Shown here piece after piece: positions 26,231 through 35,431 of a stretch of DNA of 64,000 nucleotides (within the stretch, counting starts at the first letter, position 1; each line of letters starts with the position of its first letter). The position numbers were made by a program, and so were the translations under genes. The stretch is taken from the NCBI RefSeq assembly GCF_000368965.1, contig NZ_KB849780.1:992145-1056144 (forward strand), given 5' to 3'. Under the pieces are notes generated by a model, which searched no databases, was not told the origin of the DNA, and was given only the letters and a program-made list of their open reading frames with translations. This DNA is from Acinetobacter calcoaceticus DSM 30006 = CIP 81.8. GTDB taxonomy: Bacteria; Pseudomonadota; Gammaproteobacteria; Pseudomonadales; Moraxellaceae.

Positions 26231-27778
26231 ATGAATAAGCATATTGACGCTGAGTGGAAGTTTCCCGCAAAGACGGCTTGGGCAATTTTTGCTGCCATGA
26301 TTTTTGGCAACTTCATGGCGATTCTTGATATTCAGATTGTGGCGAGTTCTCTAAACGAAGTTCAAGCCGGCATGAGTGCAAGCCGCTATGAAGTGACTTG
26401 GGTGCAAACTGTTTATTTGATTGCCGAAATTATCGCGATTCCAATGTCGAGTATTGTCTCACGCGTGCTTTCAACACGGGTGTATTACACCATCTGTGCA
26501 ATTGGCTTCACCATCAGCTCTTTACTTTGTGCGTTGGCATGGAACTTAGAGAGTTTACTGGTTTTCCGTGGCATTCAAGGCTTTATGGGCGGCGGGATGA
26601 TTCCAACCTCCATGACGGCGTTGTACTTACTTTTTCCCGAAGCAAAACGTTCATTGCCTTTGGTTATGTTTGGAATGATCAGTACTTTAGGTCCAGCCAT
26701 CGGCCCAACTATTGGCGGCTGGTTAACCAATAACTTCTCATGGCACTGGATGTTCCTGATTAATATTATTCCGGGCATTATCATTGCCACGGTCATCTAC
26801 TCAGGTCCAAATATCGACCGTGCGAATCATTCACTCATCAAAAGCATGGACTGGTTCAGCCTCATTGGCATGGCGATGTTTTTGGGCGGGCTTGAATATT
26901 TCCTTGATGAAGGTGCACGGCACGACTGGCTTGCAGATCCAGGCGTTCGGATTGCTTTCATGGTCTGTGTTGTGGGCGGCATGATCTTCTTCTCTAGAAG
27001 TTTTACCCAGCCTAAGCCTTTGCTCGATTTATCCGTATTTAAGAATAAGAACTTTACATTAAGTGCCATCACGACTTTTGTGATTGGTATGGCGCTTTAT
27101 GGCTTGGGTTACATGATTCCAGTGTTTCTTGGGCAAGTCCGTGAAATGAACAGTAGCCAGATTGGTCACGTCATGATGGTGACAGGCATTGTCATGTCCT
27201 GCTTTGCGCCATTTCTTGCGTGGCTCATTCCCAATTTTGATACCCGCAAAACTGTATTTGTCGGAATGATTCTGGCTGGTTTTGGTGTGTGGCTCAATTC
27301 ACATTTGAACATTCACAGCGATTATGACTTTATGTTCTGGCCGCAAATCTATCGTGGCATTGGTCTGATGATCTGCTTGATTGTGGTTTCGCATTTAGCC
27401 ATGAGCACCTTACCACTGAGTAAAGTTGCCGACGCCAGCGGTATTTATAACCTGATGCGCAATATTGGCGGAGCGGTTGGACTAGCGCTGATTAACTCAT
27501 CATTAGACTGGCTGACTGCGCTTCATGTTACCCAGATTAATCAGTCGATGACCCCGCAGAATTGGATCTTTACAGAAAGACTCGATCAGCTCACGGCGCA
27601 ATATCAGGAAGTCGGCTCAAATGCACAGCAAATAGCGCTCAGCGTGATCTATCGTGACATTCATTTTCAAGCGCTTACATCTAGTTTTAATGATTTATTA
27701 CGCATGCTCGCAATCATCATGTTTGTGACCGCCTTTTTAACCATCTTTATGGATCGGGGGAAGAAAATGAATATGTAG
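26231..27778 (+). CDS. EmrB/QacA-type MFS drug:H+ antiporter (DHA2, 14 helices)
   Basis: A 515-residue 14-helix MFS pump. The first helices carry NFMAILDIQIVASSL (motif D1) and the later GWLTNNFSWHWMFLIN is typical of EmrB. Together with the adaptor upstream and the TolC-family protein downstream it would make a complete tripartite exporter across both membranes. Codon use is less AT-rich than the flanking intergenic DNA. A 155-base gap, with imperfect inverted repeats but no proper terminator, precedes the next gene, so read-through is likely. Confidence 0.93.
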   Translation: MNKHIDAEWKFPAKTAWAIFAAMIFGNFMAILDIQIVASSLNEVQAGMSASRYEVTWVQTVYLIAEIIAIPMSSIVSRVLSTRVYYTICAIGFTISSLLCALAWNLESLLVFRGIQGFMGGGMIPTSMTALYLLFPEAKRSLPLVMFGMISTLGPAIGPTIGGWLTNNFSWHWMFLINIIPGIIIATVIYSGPNIDRANHSLIKSMDWFSLIGMAMFLGGLEYFLDEGARHDWLADPGVRIAFMVCVVGGMIFFSRSFTQPKPLLDLSVFKNKNFTLSAITTFVIGMALYGLGYMIPVFLGQVREMNSSQIGHVMMVTGIVMSCFAPFLAWLIPNFDTRKTVFVGMILAGFGVWLNSHLNIHSDYDFMFWPQIYRGIGLMICLIVVSHLAMSTLPLSKVADASGIYNLMRNIGGAVGLALINSSLDWLTALHVTQINQSMTPQNWIFTERLDQLTAQYQEVGSNAQQIALSVIYRDIHFQALTSSFNDLLRMLAIIMFVTAFLTIFMDRGKKMNM

Positions 27779-27933
27779 CTATTTAGAAATAAAAGGCAGC
27801 TTTCAAAGAATGAAAAACAATAGGGCATATCAAAACGTATCCCTTCATAGAAAAAGAACATTTTTATGAGTTTTCTCATATCGGTAGATGAGATCGGGAA
27901 ACTCGCAAATTAGAGGTGGAAGGTTAAAGGATT

Positions 27934-28755
27934 ATGATTAATACAACGTATAAATTGATTTCAAAATTGAACCTGAAAAATAGTACCTATGGTCAATATT
28001 TTGAAAAAGAGCAAATCGATACTGAGCGATTAAAAGTGATGTATTCCATTTACGAACAGTATTATGAAAATACGAGATTTTCTATTTTCGTAGATGATTT
28101 TAAAAATAAAAGTGGTGCGATCTTAATTTTTGACTCGGAAACAGATGAGATTGTGGGGTTCTCAACCGTTGTTGTGCAGCACTTCTATTTAAACGGTAAA
28201 GACTACACTGTGTTATTTAGCGGTGATACTGTCATTTTGAAGAAGTTTTGGGGTACACGTAGTCTGCAAAGTACCATGCTCAAACTCATGATCAAGCTTC
28301 GAATCAAATATCCATTTAACGAACTCTATTGGCTACTCATTTCTAAAGGCTATAAAACCTACCTCTTACTCGCCAATAACTACTATGTGTATTACCCAAA
28401 CATTAAAGATGAAAACCAGCATCTCTCGGAAGTAGTCGAGCACTACTGTGAGAAATTCTTTGGGGAATACTACGACCGTCAAGCTGGCTTACTCAACTTT
28501 GGTGATGACTATCAACCATTAAAAGGTGAAGTCGCACCGATTACTGCCGAAATGAGACAAAAGAACCCAAATATTCATTTCTTTGAGCAGATGAATCCAA
28601 CATGGAGTGCGGGTACAGAATTACCGTGTATTGGTCGATTAGGCTGGAAAGATCTTGCACGTTTCCCAGTAAAGCTCATCACCAAACCCACGAGTAAAGG
28701 AAAATTTGAAGCCTGTGTAACACATAAAACAAAACGTAGAGAGGCCATCCAATGA
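27934..28755 (+). CDS. Uncharacterised protein with acyltransferase-like features
   Basis: A 273-residue protein with no signal peptide and no membrane helix. The middle (GAILIFDSETDEIVGFSTVVVQ, GTRSLQSTMLKLMIKL) has the strand-helix order of the GNAT fold, but the canonical acetyl-CoA loop is not evident, so this is a weak structural guess. Aromatic residues are abundant (ELYWLLISKGYKTYLLLANNYYVYYPN). Its stop overlaps the GH3 gene start by ATGA, tying it to that enzyme. It may hand over or modify the GH3 substrate; that is inference from context. Confidence 0.6.
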   Translation: MINTTYKLISKLNLKNSTYGQYFEKEQIDTERLKVMYSIYEQYYENTRFSIFVDDFKNKSGAILIFDSETDEIVGFSTVVVQHFYLNGKDYTVLFSGDTVILKKFWGTRSLQSTMLKLMIKLRIKYPFNELYWLLISKGYKTYLLLANNYYVYYPNIKDENQHLSEVVEHYCEKFFGEYYDRQAGLLNFGDDYQPLKGEVAPITAEMRQKNPNIHFFEQMNPTWSAGTELPCIGRLGWKDLARFPVKLITKPTSKGKFEACVTHKTKRREAIQ

Positions 28756-30338
28756 AATCTAATGAATGGCTAACTTTGGGTTCGCATCTGATTTTAAAAA
28801 AATGGTGTGATGCATCCGATCGTAATTTTCAAAAACAGTTTAATGCGTTAGAAGCGACACAACGTCAAATCCTGCATTCGATCTTACAGACCTCTACATT
28901 TGCTAAAGATAAGAAAGTTCAAAACTATGAGCAGTTTGTAAAATCATTTCCTGCGACACGTTATGGCGCATGGCGAGAAGACATTCAACGTTATCGTGAG
29001 CAAAAGCTTTCACTATCTAGCAGTAAGCTGGTTCGTTTCCAACCAACCAGTGGCTCGAGTGAACAAATCAAGTTTATTCCATACACCAAGCTGTTTTTAG
29101 ATGAGCTTGACCATGCGATTGCGCCGTGGATGGCGAGTTTATACCGTAAATGTCCGGAGCTGAGTTCGGGAACGCATTACTGGTCGGTGTCATGGTTACC
29201 TGAAAGCCAGCGTGAAGTTTTAAAAGATAAAAACTTAAATGATGATAGTGCGCTACTGGGTGTAGGTAAGCGAATTTTATCTAAGTTTACCCAAGCGGTT
29301 CCAAGTAATGTTGCATTTGCAGCCAATGCTGATGATGCACTCTTTGCCACGATTTGCTATTTGGTGGCAAACCGTAACTTAGCCATGATCTCGGTGTGGA
29401 GTCCAACTTTTGCGCTGCAATTGCTTGAGCGTTTGGAGTTACTACAACAAGACGTGATTGAAGTTTTACAAAGTGGTTCATGAGGCAATCGTCAGGCTTC
29501 ATTAAAAGAAGTGACCGCACCGCATAGTCCTGAAAGCGCTCAAGCCCTAATTGACAGTTCAAACGGCGAACAGATCGACTTCAAGCAGCTATGGCCAAAG
29601 TTAAGTTTAGTGTCGAGTTGGGATACAGCAGGTTCAAAAGCTTGGGCCGAAAAATTACAAGAGAAATTACCCAGTGTTCAGTTTGAAGGAAAAGGTCTAT
29701 GGGCGACGGAAGGCGTAGTGACTATTCCCTATAACGACCAATACCCACTGGCGTATCAAAGTCACTTCTATGAATTTGAATATTTAGAGGATGACAAACA
29801 AGGTCAAATCATTCCATCGTGGGAACTGGAAGAAGGTGATGTGGTGAGTCCACTCATTACCTCAGGCAATGGCTTGCTTCGTTACTGTATGGATGATTGC
29901 TTACGCGTGACTGGCTTTATAGAGCAAATCCCATGTTTTGAGTTCCAAGGCCGCCGTTTTGGTGTAGATCTGGTCGGTGAGAAACTCGCACCTGAAACAG
30001 CTCAGCAATTATTGTCGCAGTTAAATGAAACCCAATCGAAAGCAATTTCTTTACTAGCGATTGATACCGAGCAACACGTTAAGCCGTTTTATTGTGTGCT
30101 GTTTGAAGGTGAAATTCATCACAGCATTAGCAATGAATATATCGACAGTATCTTGCGTCAAAACTTCCATTATGAACTTGCGCGGAACTTGGGACAGCTC
30201 GACCAGCCTCAAATTCGCCAAGCAAATAATGGTTGGAATGCCTACAAAAAATTGGTCATGTTTGACGGCATTATCGAAGGCAATATCAAGCCTGAACCAC
30301 TCAAAAAAGTCACCCTCAATAGTTTGGAACAACTATGA
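28752..30338 (+). pseudogene. GH3-family acyl-acid amido synthetase, interrupted by an in-frame TGA
   Basis: The frame is open over 529 codons except for a TGA at 29481-29483 (codon 244). The two halves are 243 residues and about 284 residues in the same frame. GH3-type acyl-adenylate motifs are present: TSGSSEQIKF (ATP loop), WATEGVV (motif II, ATEG) and LLRYCMDDCLRV (motif III). GH3 enzymes activate a carboxylic acid as adenylate and join it to an amino acid; bacterial members are little studied. Context (QSGS then GNRQ) suggests TGG (Trp) became TGA. Both ends keep ATGA overlaps with neighbours, so the intact gene was part of the operon. Mutation, assembly error or a strain-specific lesion are all possible. 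Confidence 0.8.
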
Positions 30339-31663
30339 AAGGGATGAAGCAATTTAATACTCGGGTTTTAACACTTCGACACGCCTTGTATCTTGGCGTG
30401 TTGCTTGTGTCGAATACACATGCCATGACTCTAGACGAGGCATTGTCTGCCAGCTTAAGACATGAAAGTCAGCTTGAAGTCAGCCGTTTAAGCGTGAACC
30501 AGTCAACCGCTATGCTTGAACAAGCGAAACAGCGTGATGGGCTTAAAGTCAATTTAGTCGGGCAACTTGACTATGAAAGAATAGATACGCCTTCACAAGT
30601 CCTGTTTCCAACTGAAGGAAACCGTAAAGGTCGAAGTTTACAATTGCAGGCAGATTATCCGATTTATACCTCTGGACGACACCGTTTAGGAATAGATGTT
30701 GCCGAAAGTCAGCTTTCTGCGCAAAACCAAGGTTTGTCAGACCAGAGATCGGAAACTATCTTAAATACTGTGATGGTTTATACCGACGTATTAAAAAAGA
30801 AAGCGATTTTAGAACTTAGACAAAAGACCATGGCGAATCTGCAACGGTCTTTATATGAATCTAAGCGCCGTTTTGACGTGGGTATGATTACCCGCGCGGA
30901 CTTGGCTCAGGTTTTGGCACAAGTTGCCCAAGGACAAGCCGATATTACACAAGCTCAATCTAACTTAACCGTAAGCGAAGCACAGTTTTATCAAGTGACA
31001 GGTGTAACGCCTGAAAACCTTGCTGCAATTAAGAAACTACCCGCTATTCCCGCTAACTTAGATGAAATTTTGGCTCAAACCAAAAATCATCCAGCTTTAA
31101 TGCGTAGCAAATACGAAAAGCAGGCTGCCGAGAAACAATATGCTTTAACTAAACGTGAACTCTGGCCAACAGTCATGCTCACCAGTCGTGCCGGAAAGCA
31201 AGATGAAGCAAGCTATATTGGTTCTGAAAGTAATAACTATATGGTTGGGGTGCAGCTCAATGTACCGCTCTATGATGATGGCTTAAATCGGGCCAATGTC
31301 AAAAAAGCACAGGCCGATATAGATTTGGCGAACCAAAAAACGCGAAGTCTTGAACTAGATTTGAATAAGCGTACACGCACGAGCTATGCGCAGCTTCAAA
31401 CCATTCGACAAAATAAAGAAGCACTGGCAAATGCCATAGAGGCCGCGTCGATTGCTTTTGTCTACACACGTAAAGAGTTTGATGTCGGCACCAAAACCAC
31501 GTTTGATTTGCTCAATACCGAGCAGAAGCTACTCGATGTACAAACCCAGAAAACAGTGAATGACCAAGACGAAGTCGTGTTTGTCTATCAGCTACTCGAC
31601 CAAATGGGGCGTTTAAATAACTTAGTGCCCGTACAGACCGCACAACAGGTGAATAATGAATGA
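30335..31663 (+). CDS. TolC family outer-membrane protein
   Basis: A 442-residue outer-membrane efflux protein with a signal peptide ending near residue 30 (NTHAMTLDEAL) and two repeated coiled-coil halves (SQLEVSRLSVNQSTAML, later YTRKEFDVGTKTTFDLLN). Alternating coil and barrel segments are typical of TolC/OprM channels. It overlaps the GH3 gene and the next gene by four bases each. With the EmrA/EmrB pair it would complete a tripartite pump, although five kilobases and two enzymes lie in between. Confidence 0.9.
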   Translation: MKGMKQFNTRVLTLRHALYLGVLLVSNTHAMTLDEALSASLRHESQLEVSRLSVNQSTAMLEQAKQRDGLKVNLVGQLDYERIDTPSQVLFPTEGNRKGRSLQLQADYPIYTSGRHRLGIDVAESQLSAQNQGLSDQRSETILNTVMVYTDVLKKKAILELRQKTMANLQRSLYESKRRFDVGMITRADLAQVLAQVAQGQADITQAQSNLTVSEAQFYQVTGVTPENLAAIKKLPAIPANLDEILAQTKNHPALMRSKYEKQAAEKQYALTKRELWPTVMLTSRAGKQDEASYIGSESNNYMVGVQLNVPLYDDGLNRANVKKAQADIDLANQKTRSLELDLNKRTRTSYAQLQTIRQNKEALANAIEAASIAFVYTRKEFDVGTKTTFDLLNTEQKLLDVQTQKTVNDQDEVVFVYQLLDQMGRLNNLVPVQTAQQVNNE

Positions 31664-32820
31664 AAACAAATCCACCACTTGCTGATAATACCCTGATTAC
31701 CCGAGAAGCAACTCTGGCAGACGATCAGGCTTTAAGAGACTTGATCGCCGTACCCATGACCACCAAAGGCATACAAATTAGCTTTCAGCGTGAACCCAGT
31801 TATTTTAGAGCGTCTGACATTGTGTATCGACATAAATTGCATGTCGTGATTGAAGACACTGAGAGTCAGAAGCATGTCGCTTGTTATAGCAATGGTCATC
31901 GCCCATGTTATGTCGATCGGAACGTACAAAACTTACGATACGCTGGTGATTTGCGGGTAGACCACAACTATCGCGGCAAATCACTGGTTAAGGTTTTGGC
32001 AAAGCATGTAAAACAGACCATGCATGAACCGAACTATAGCCAAATGATTATTTTTGATGATAACCACGCGGCGCGCGCTGCCATTCAAACAGGCAAAACG
32101 GGGATGCCCGATTATTATGATGAAGGGCTCATCGAGACATTAAGTCTGACCGACACGGGTGCAAAAAGAAAAATCACGGCTTTCTTAAAGCAAGCTTCTA
32201 AGCAAAGTGACATACAAGAAATTCAGTCCTGTGTAGCCGAAGCTAAACATGTAGAAGCCATGAATCAGTTTGTTGCCGACATGGCAGAGTTTTATAACTT
32301 TATTCCAGCTTATAACTTTGAAGAACTCGCCCAAGGGCATCAGTATTTTTCAGGGATAAAACTTTCAGACTTTTTGCTTTATTTTAAAGGTGAAAAACTG
32401 GTGGGCATGTTTGGCTTATGGGATCAGCATAGCATTAAGCAAACCAAAATTTTACATTACAGCTCGGTCATTGGAATTTTTAGACCCGTTTATAACTTGT
32501 TGACACCAATTACTAAGGGCATGCGTTTGCCTAAACTGGGTGACTCTATCAAGTACCATATGCTACATACGCTTATGTGCCATCCACAAGATTTGGCTTT
32601 GCATCATAAAATGCTCGAAGATGCCTATAACAAGTCAAAACAGCAGGGTGTTGGTGTGGTGAGCTTTACGCTTTCACATAAAGACCCGCGCTATCAGCTA
32701 AACCAGTTTTATAAAGGTGAGCGTTTAACAGGAATGCATGGTTTTATTAGTTATGAAGGCGACCCACGACCACATTTTGATAAAAACTTGATTCCATATT
32801 TAGAAGTCGGGCGTATTTAA
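31660..32820 (+). CDS. GNAT family acyltransferase
   Basis: A 386-residue protein. The first 150 residues have a GNAT core: ITREATLADDQALRDL at the start, LRYAGDLRVDHNYRGKSLVKVL as beta-4 and CoA loop (R-G-K). The second half (about 190-386) looks like another degenerate acyltransferase-like module (FLLYFKGEKLVGMFGLWDQ). Larger two-lobed GNATs can transfer long acyl chains or act on peptides. It closes the operon that starts with the efflux adaptor. A HipB-like palindrome lies 30 bases downstream. Confidence 0.78.
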   Translation: MKTNPPLADNTLITREATLADDQALRDLIAVPMTTKGIQISFQREPSYFRASDIVYRHKLHVVIEDTESQKHVACYSNGHRPCYVDRNVQNLRYAGDLRVDHNYRGKSLVKVLAKHVKQTMHEPNYSQMIIFDDNHAARAAIQTGKTGMPDYYDEGLIETLSLTDTGAKRKITAFLKQASKQSDIQEIQSCVAEAKHVEAMNQFVADMAEFYNFIPAYNFEELAQGHQYFSGIKLSDFLLYFKGEKLVGMFGLWDQHSIKQTKILHYSSVIGIFRPVYNLLTPITKGMRLPKLGDSIKYHMLHTLMCHPQDLALHHKMLEDAYNKSKQQGVGVVSFTLSHKDPRYQLNQFYKGERLTGMHGFISYEGDPRPHFDKNLIPYLEVGRI

Positions 32821-32850
32821 CTTTGAGAGAGATTCGCCGTAGATCATAAA

Positions 32851-32868
32851 TGAGCAAATATATGCGCA
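32851..32868. promoter_or_regulatory. Isolated copy of the hipAB operator-like palindrome
   Basis: These 18 bases match the three sites upstream of hipA (42349-42448) in pattern TGMGCAAA-N2-TWTGCKCA. The site lies between two convergent genes, about 9.5 kb from hipAB. It may be a secondary HipB target, a decoy, or chance. Confidence 0.45.
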
Positions 32869-32978
32869 AAATGGTGAATGTTAGCTAGAGCAAGAATCTT
32901 TTTTCATGGTAATTTTGATTACGTTACAAAATCAAATTGATCGTCTTATATTTTATAAACTTAGCTAATTCGACCTTT

Positions 32979-33419
32979 TCATTCCAACCTATCTTGGGCT
33001 GTTGAAACAATTAACATGGTTTGAAGGTAATAATCTACTCGTGAGTGATTATTGTCCTTATGTGAGTTATGCGCATTAAAGGCTGCATCATGAAGTTTCA
33101 CGATTCGAGCGATCGGATTCAAACTACAACGAATTAAATATTCTTCGCGTGTTTCAGTTTCCCGTTTAGTTAATGCATCAACGGCATCACGGACTTCTTT
33201 TCCGAACAAACTTTCGATTTTGTCTAGGGTAAGAGGTGTGTCTTCAACGCTATCGTGTAGAAGGGCTGTAACAATATAGACTTCTGAAAATCGATGCTCA
33301 ATTAATGAATTGACTACACCTTTAATATGGTAATCAAAGTAATCATGAGGACCATACTTTTGACCTTGATGCGATTCTTTTGACAATTTCTCTGCTAATT
33401 CAACTTTATTTTGAGTCAT
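32979..33419 (-). CDS. Small alarmone hydrolase-like HD domain protein
   Basis: A 146-residue HD-superfamily protein. The metal site is visible as YFDYHIKGV (His 31), LLHDSVEDT (HD at 55-56, catalytic ED at 59-60) and a later KLHDAAFNAHN that matches the KLADxxHN region of RelA/SpoT hydrolase domains. The lone hydrolase domain without a synthetase fits SAH-type (p)ppGpp or nucleotide pyrophosphohydrolases. It sits alone, convergent with the efflux operon. Substrate specificity is not certain. Confidence 0.75.
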   Translation of the reverse strand: MTQNKVELAEKLSKESHQGQKYGPHDYFDYHIKGVVNSLIEHRFSEVYIVTALLHDSVEDTPLTLDKIESLFGKEVRDAVDALTKRETETREEYLIRCSLNPIARIVKLHDAAFNAHNSHKDNNHSRVDYYLQTMLIVSTAQDRLE

Positions 33420-33521
33420 TTTTTGCTCTTATCACTTTAAGTATATGACGCGGCCTAATTTGGGAGTTTGGTCGCTTAAGTAATAATTTTATACTGAATA
33501 CTCAAATAGGCATATATAAAA

Positions 33522-33544
33522 AGCAGCCCCGAAATGAGACTGCT
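33522..33544 (-). terminator. Rho-independent terminator (minus strand)
   Basis: Nine paired positions (33522-33530 with 33536-33544, including two G-U in the RNA) and a five-base loop. On the minus strand the stem is followed by TTTTATATAT. It ends the transcript of the gene at 33569-34045. Confidence 0.7.
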
Positions 33545-33568
33545 CATTTTTAAATGAATTCATAAGTT

Positions 33569-34045
33569 TTAAATATTTGATAAAGTGAATGAGCTATTAC
33601 CGCCTGTTAAAGCGACGTTCGTACCATTGATTAATAGAACAGGTTTATTTCCACCAATATTAGTTACGGCTAGGCTACCAAACCACCAATTGTTATGTCC
33701 AACATAGTGACCTTGAGCGAGATATACGGGAATGGAAGCCGACGAAGTTTGCAAATTAACGCCAAAGTAAAAGTTAAGCTTGCTAGGCGTGTCGCCACTA
33801 CTTTGACTATCAGCAAACATGTGACTACCTTTTTGTAATAGTTCAACATATTTATCAGCAACCTGCGAAGAGCCGCTACGGTTACAGTCTAAAGTGATAG
33901 TCCAAACATTTCCTTTTTTAGTAATGGAGGGTGGCGGATCACAGGTTTCGCCGTCTGTATATACAACAGAACCATCAATATATGTGATATTGGTTAATAG
34001 CCCAGTATCATCAGTAATAACAACAGTGTTGGATGAAGTTGACAT
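33569..34045 (-). CDS. Hypothetical beta-rich protein
   Basis: A 158-residue protein rich in Ser, Thr, Asn and Gly with short hydrophobic strands (NVWTITLDCN, KLNFYFGVNLQ, NNWWFGSLAVTNI). There is no signal peptide and no membrane helix. The profile suggests an all-beta fold such as a lectin or jelly-roll domain, but I recognise no family. AGAGG lies upstream of the ATG and a terminator follows the stop, so it is a well-formed single-gene unit. The 1.4 kb upstream is gene-free. Confidence 0.65.
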   Translation of the reverse strand: MSTSSNTVVITDDTGLLTNITYIDGSVVYTDGETCDPPPSITKKGNVWTITLDCNRSGSSQVADKYVELLQKGSHMFADSQSSGDTPSKLNFYFGVNLQTSSASIPVYLAQGHYVGHNNWWFGSLAVTNIGGNKPVLLINGTNVALTGGNSSFTLSNI

Positions 34046-34978
34046 GATTAAATCCTCTTAAATTATGTTTTACCCAATCGCTTTATTTTATTGTTTATAA
34101 AAGTAATCGCGCTGGATGCTTTGTCTGGTATTTTAAATACCATTGGTTATAAAGCGTTTAAAGTATGATTTATTTGTATGCCTTAGGGTTATATTTTGTC
34201 TTTATTAAAATACCATTTGAGTTGGGTGGTTAATATATTATTTATTCAAAATTAAATTGTTTTTGATACAAATTATTTTTTATTGGGGTTTTTTCACTAT
34301 ATTGTTTTTTGATGTGGAAATGGTTTTATTTTTTATCAAGAAAGATAACTTTTAATTGAAATGTGATTAATATTGATAATTGAAGCACTAATTAAAAATA
34401 ACATTATTGTTTTTTGTATTGTAAGTATTTGAGATTGTTAATATTTATATTTTTATTTAGTCTGATTAAATTTATGGAGCTATTATTAAGTTGCATTAAT
34501 ATTTTAATTTAAATGTGGTTTTTATAGGTTCTAATTGGGTGGTGCTATAATAAATATTAATCATTAAAAATAATAGATATTTTATACATAATAATTATTT
34601 AGATAGAAATATTTATAAATATTAGTGCTATGAAAATAAAATCCATTAATTTTAAAATTTTATTAATTACGTTGTTAATATATAGGAGGTAATTGTAGAT
34701 CCTTTAAATAGTGCAGATTATCTTTTACTTGCTTTCATAAACTCATAAAAGAAAAGAGTTGTCCAATATTTAAGCCAAACTAGGCCTTAAGTTTTGAAAT
34801 TTTAAACTTTAACTTAATGATATAAAACTTGATTGTAAATATTACTTAAGAATCTCCTTAATTATCTAATTAAATGAAAAATAATAACTATTTAAATAAT
34901 TTCTAGCCAATTTCACATTGACACCTTAAATATTGAAGATTACCATTTGCGGGCTGGCCTACATTGCCAGTCGGTTGT

Positions 34979-35159
34979 CGCAGACCGTTTTAAGACCACA
35001 TCAGGATTATTTCTTCTGAGGAATAGTTTTGTGTGCACATCTCGTTCCCTCCCGTAGCGGTAGGACGGGAGAGGGACACCCTCGGGTGTGCTGGATGTCT
35101 TAACCAGTCTGCGAACCCTCTTCCGTTCTGCCACCATAATTCTAATGTTTTGGCAGAAC
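34979..35159 (+). ncRNA. Candidate structured RNA resembling phage C4 antisense RNA
   Basis: A closing stem pairs CGCAGAC (34979-34985) with GTCTGCG (35107-35113), continued by AAGAC (34992-34996) with GTCTT (35097-35101). Inside are a GC-rich hairpin (35046-35055 with 35065-35076, two-base bulge) and a tight hairpin ACACCC/GGGTGT (35076-35089). A further hairpin follows (GTTCTGCCA 35125-35133 with TGGCAGAAC 35151-35159). The fold and GC-rich core resemble the C4 antisense RNA that controls antirepressor in P1/P7-like phages; this is from memory of the motif, not a covariance search. Strand is inferred. No phage gene lies nearby, so it may be a prophage relic. Confidence 0.45.
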
Positions 35160-35331
35160 TCCCAATAAAAAGGAGTTGGCTTTGCACATCCATCATTTAT
35201 TGGCAGCCTTTGCCAAAAGCTATAACGACACAGCTTAAAACCATTAAAGCAGCTTGATCGCCGTAAGGCTTTTTCAGGCTTTAGCTTGTTATTACTTAAA
35301 ACTTAGACAATTAAAACTTGAGATGTGCCAA

Positions 35332-35368
35332 GCATAGTCTTTAAGGCTTTGCTATGCCTTTTTTTTCT
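35332..35368 (+). terminator. Possible terminator ahead of the TetR gene
   Basis: GCATAG (35332-35337) pairs with CTATGC (35352-35357), with an alternative inner stem AAGGC/GCCTT (35343-35347, 35356-35360), followed by a run of T (35359-35366). It could end a transcript from the RNA-like element. Confidence 0.55.
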
Positions 35369-35431
35369 CCCAAAAGGCAGCGGTTTTTATATCTCATTTA
35401 TATACAACAATAATTTTATAACGGTAAAAAT

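Larger units (their letters stand above)
34046..35431. other. Gene-free tract, AT-rich with a GC-richer RNA-like island
   Basis: About 1.4 kb with no convincing protein gene. Bases 34046-34930 are extremely AT-rich and featureless to me. Bases 34940-35300 are much more GC-rich and contain several nested inverted repeats, described as a candidate RNA. The base-composition jump marks a likely boundary of acquired DNA. Confidence 0.5.

Noticed and set aside
26398..26733. 111-codon plus-strand frame inside the EmrB-like gene
   Set aside because: Shadow of the real membrane-protein frame; composition not protein-like.
29481..29483. Selenocysteine at the GH3 internal TGA
   Set aside because: No SECIS-like hairpin seen right after the TGA, GH3 has no known selenoprotein members and context favours Trp.
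34940..35257. Overlapping 65-74-codon ORFs in the GC-rich island
   Set aside because: All are low-quality frames through hairpin sequence on both strands; the RNA structure explains the region better.
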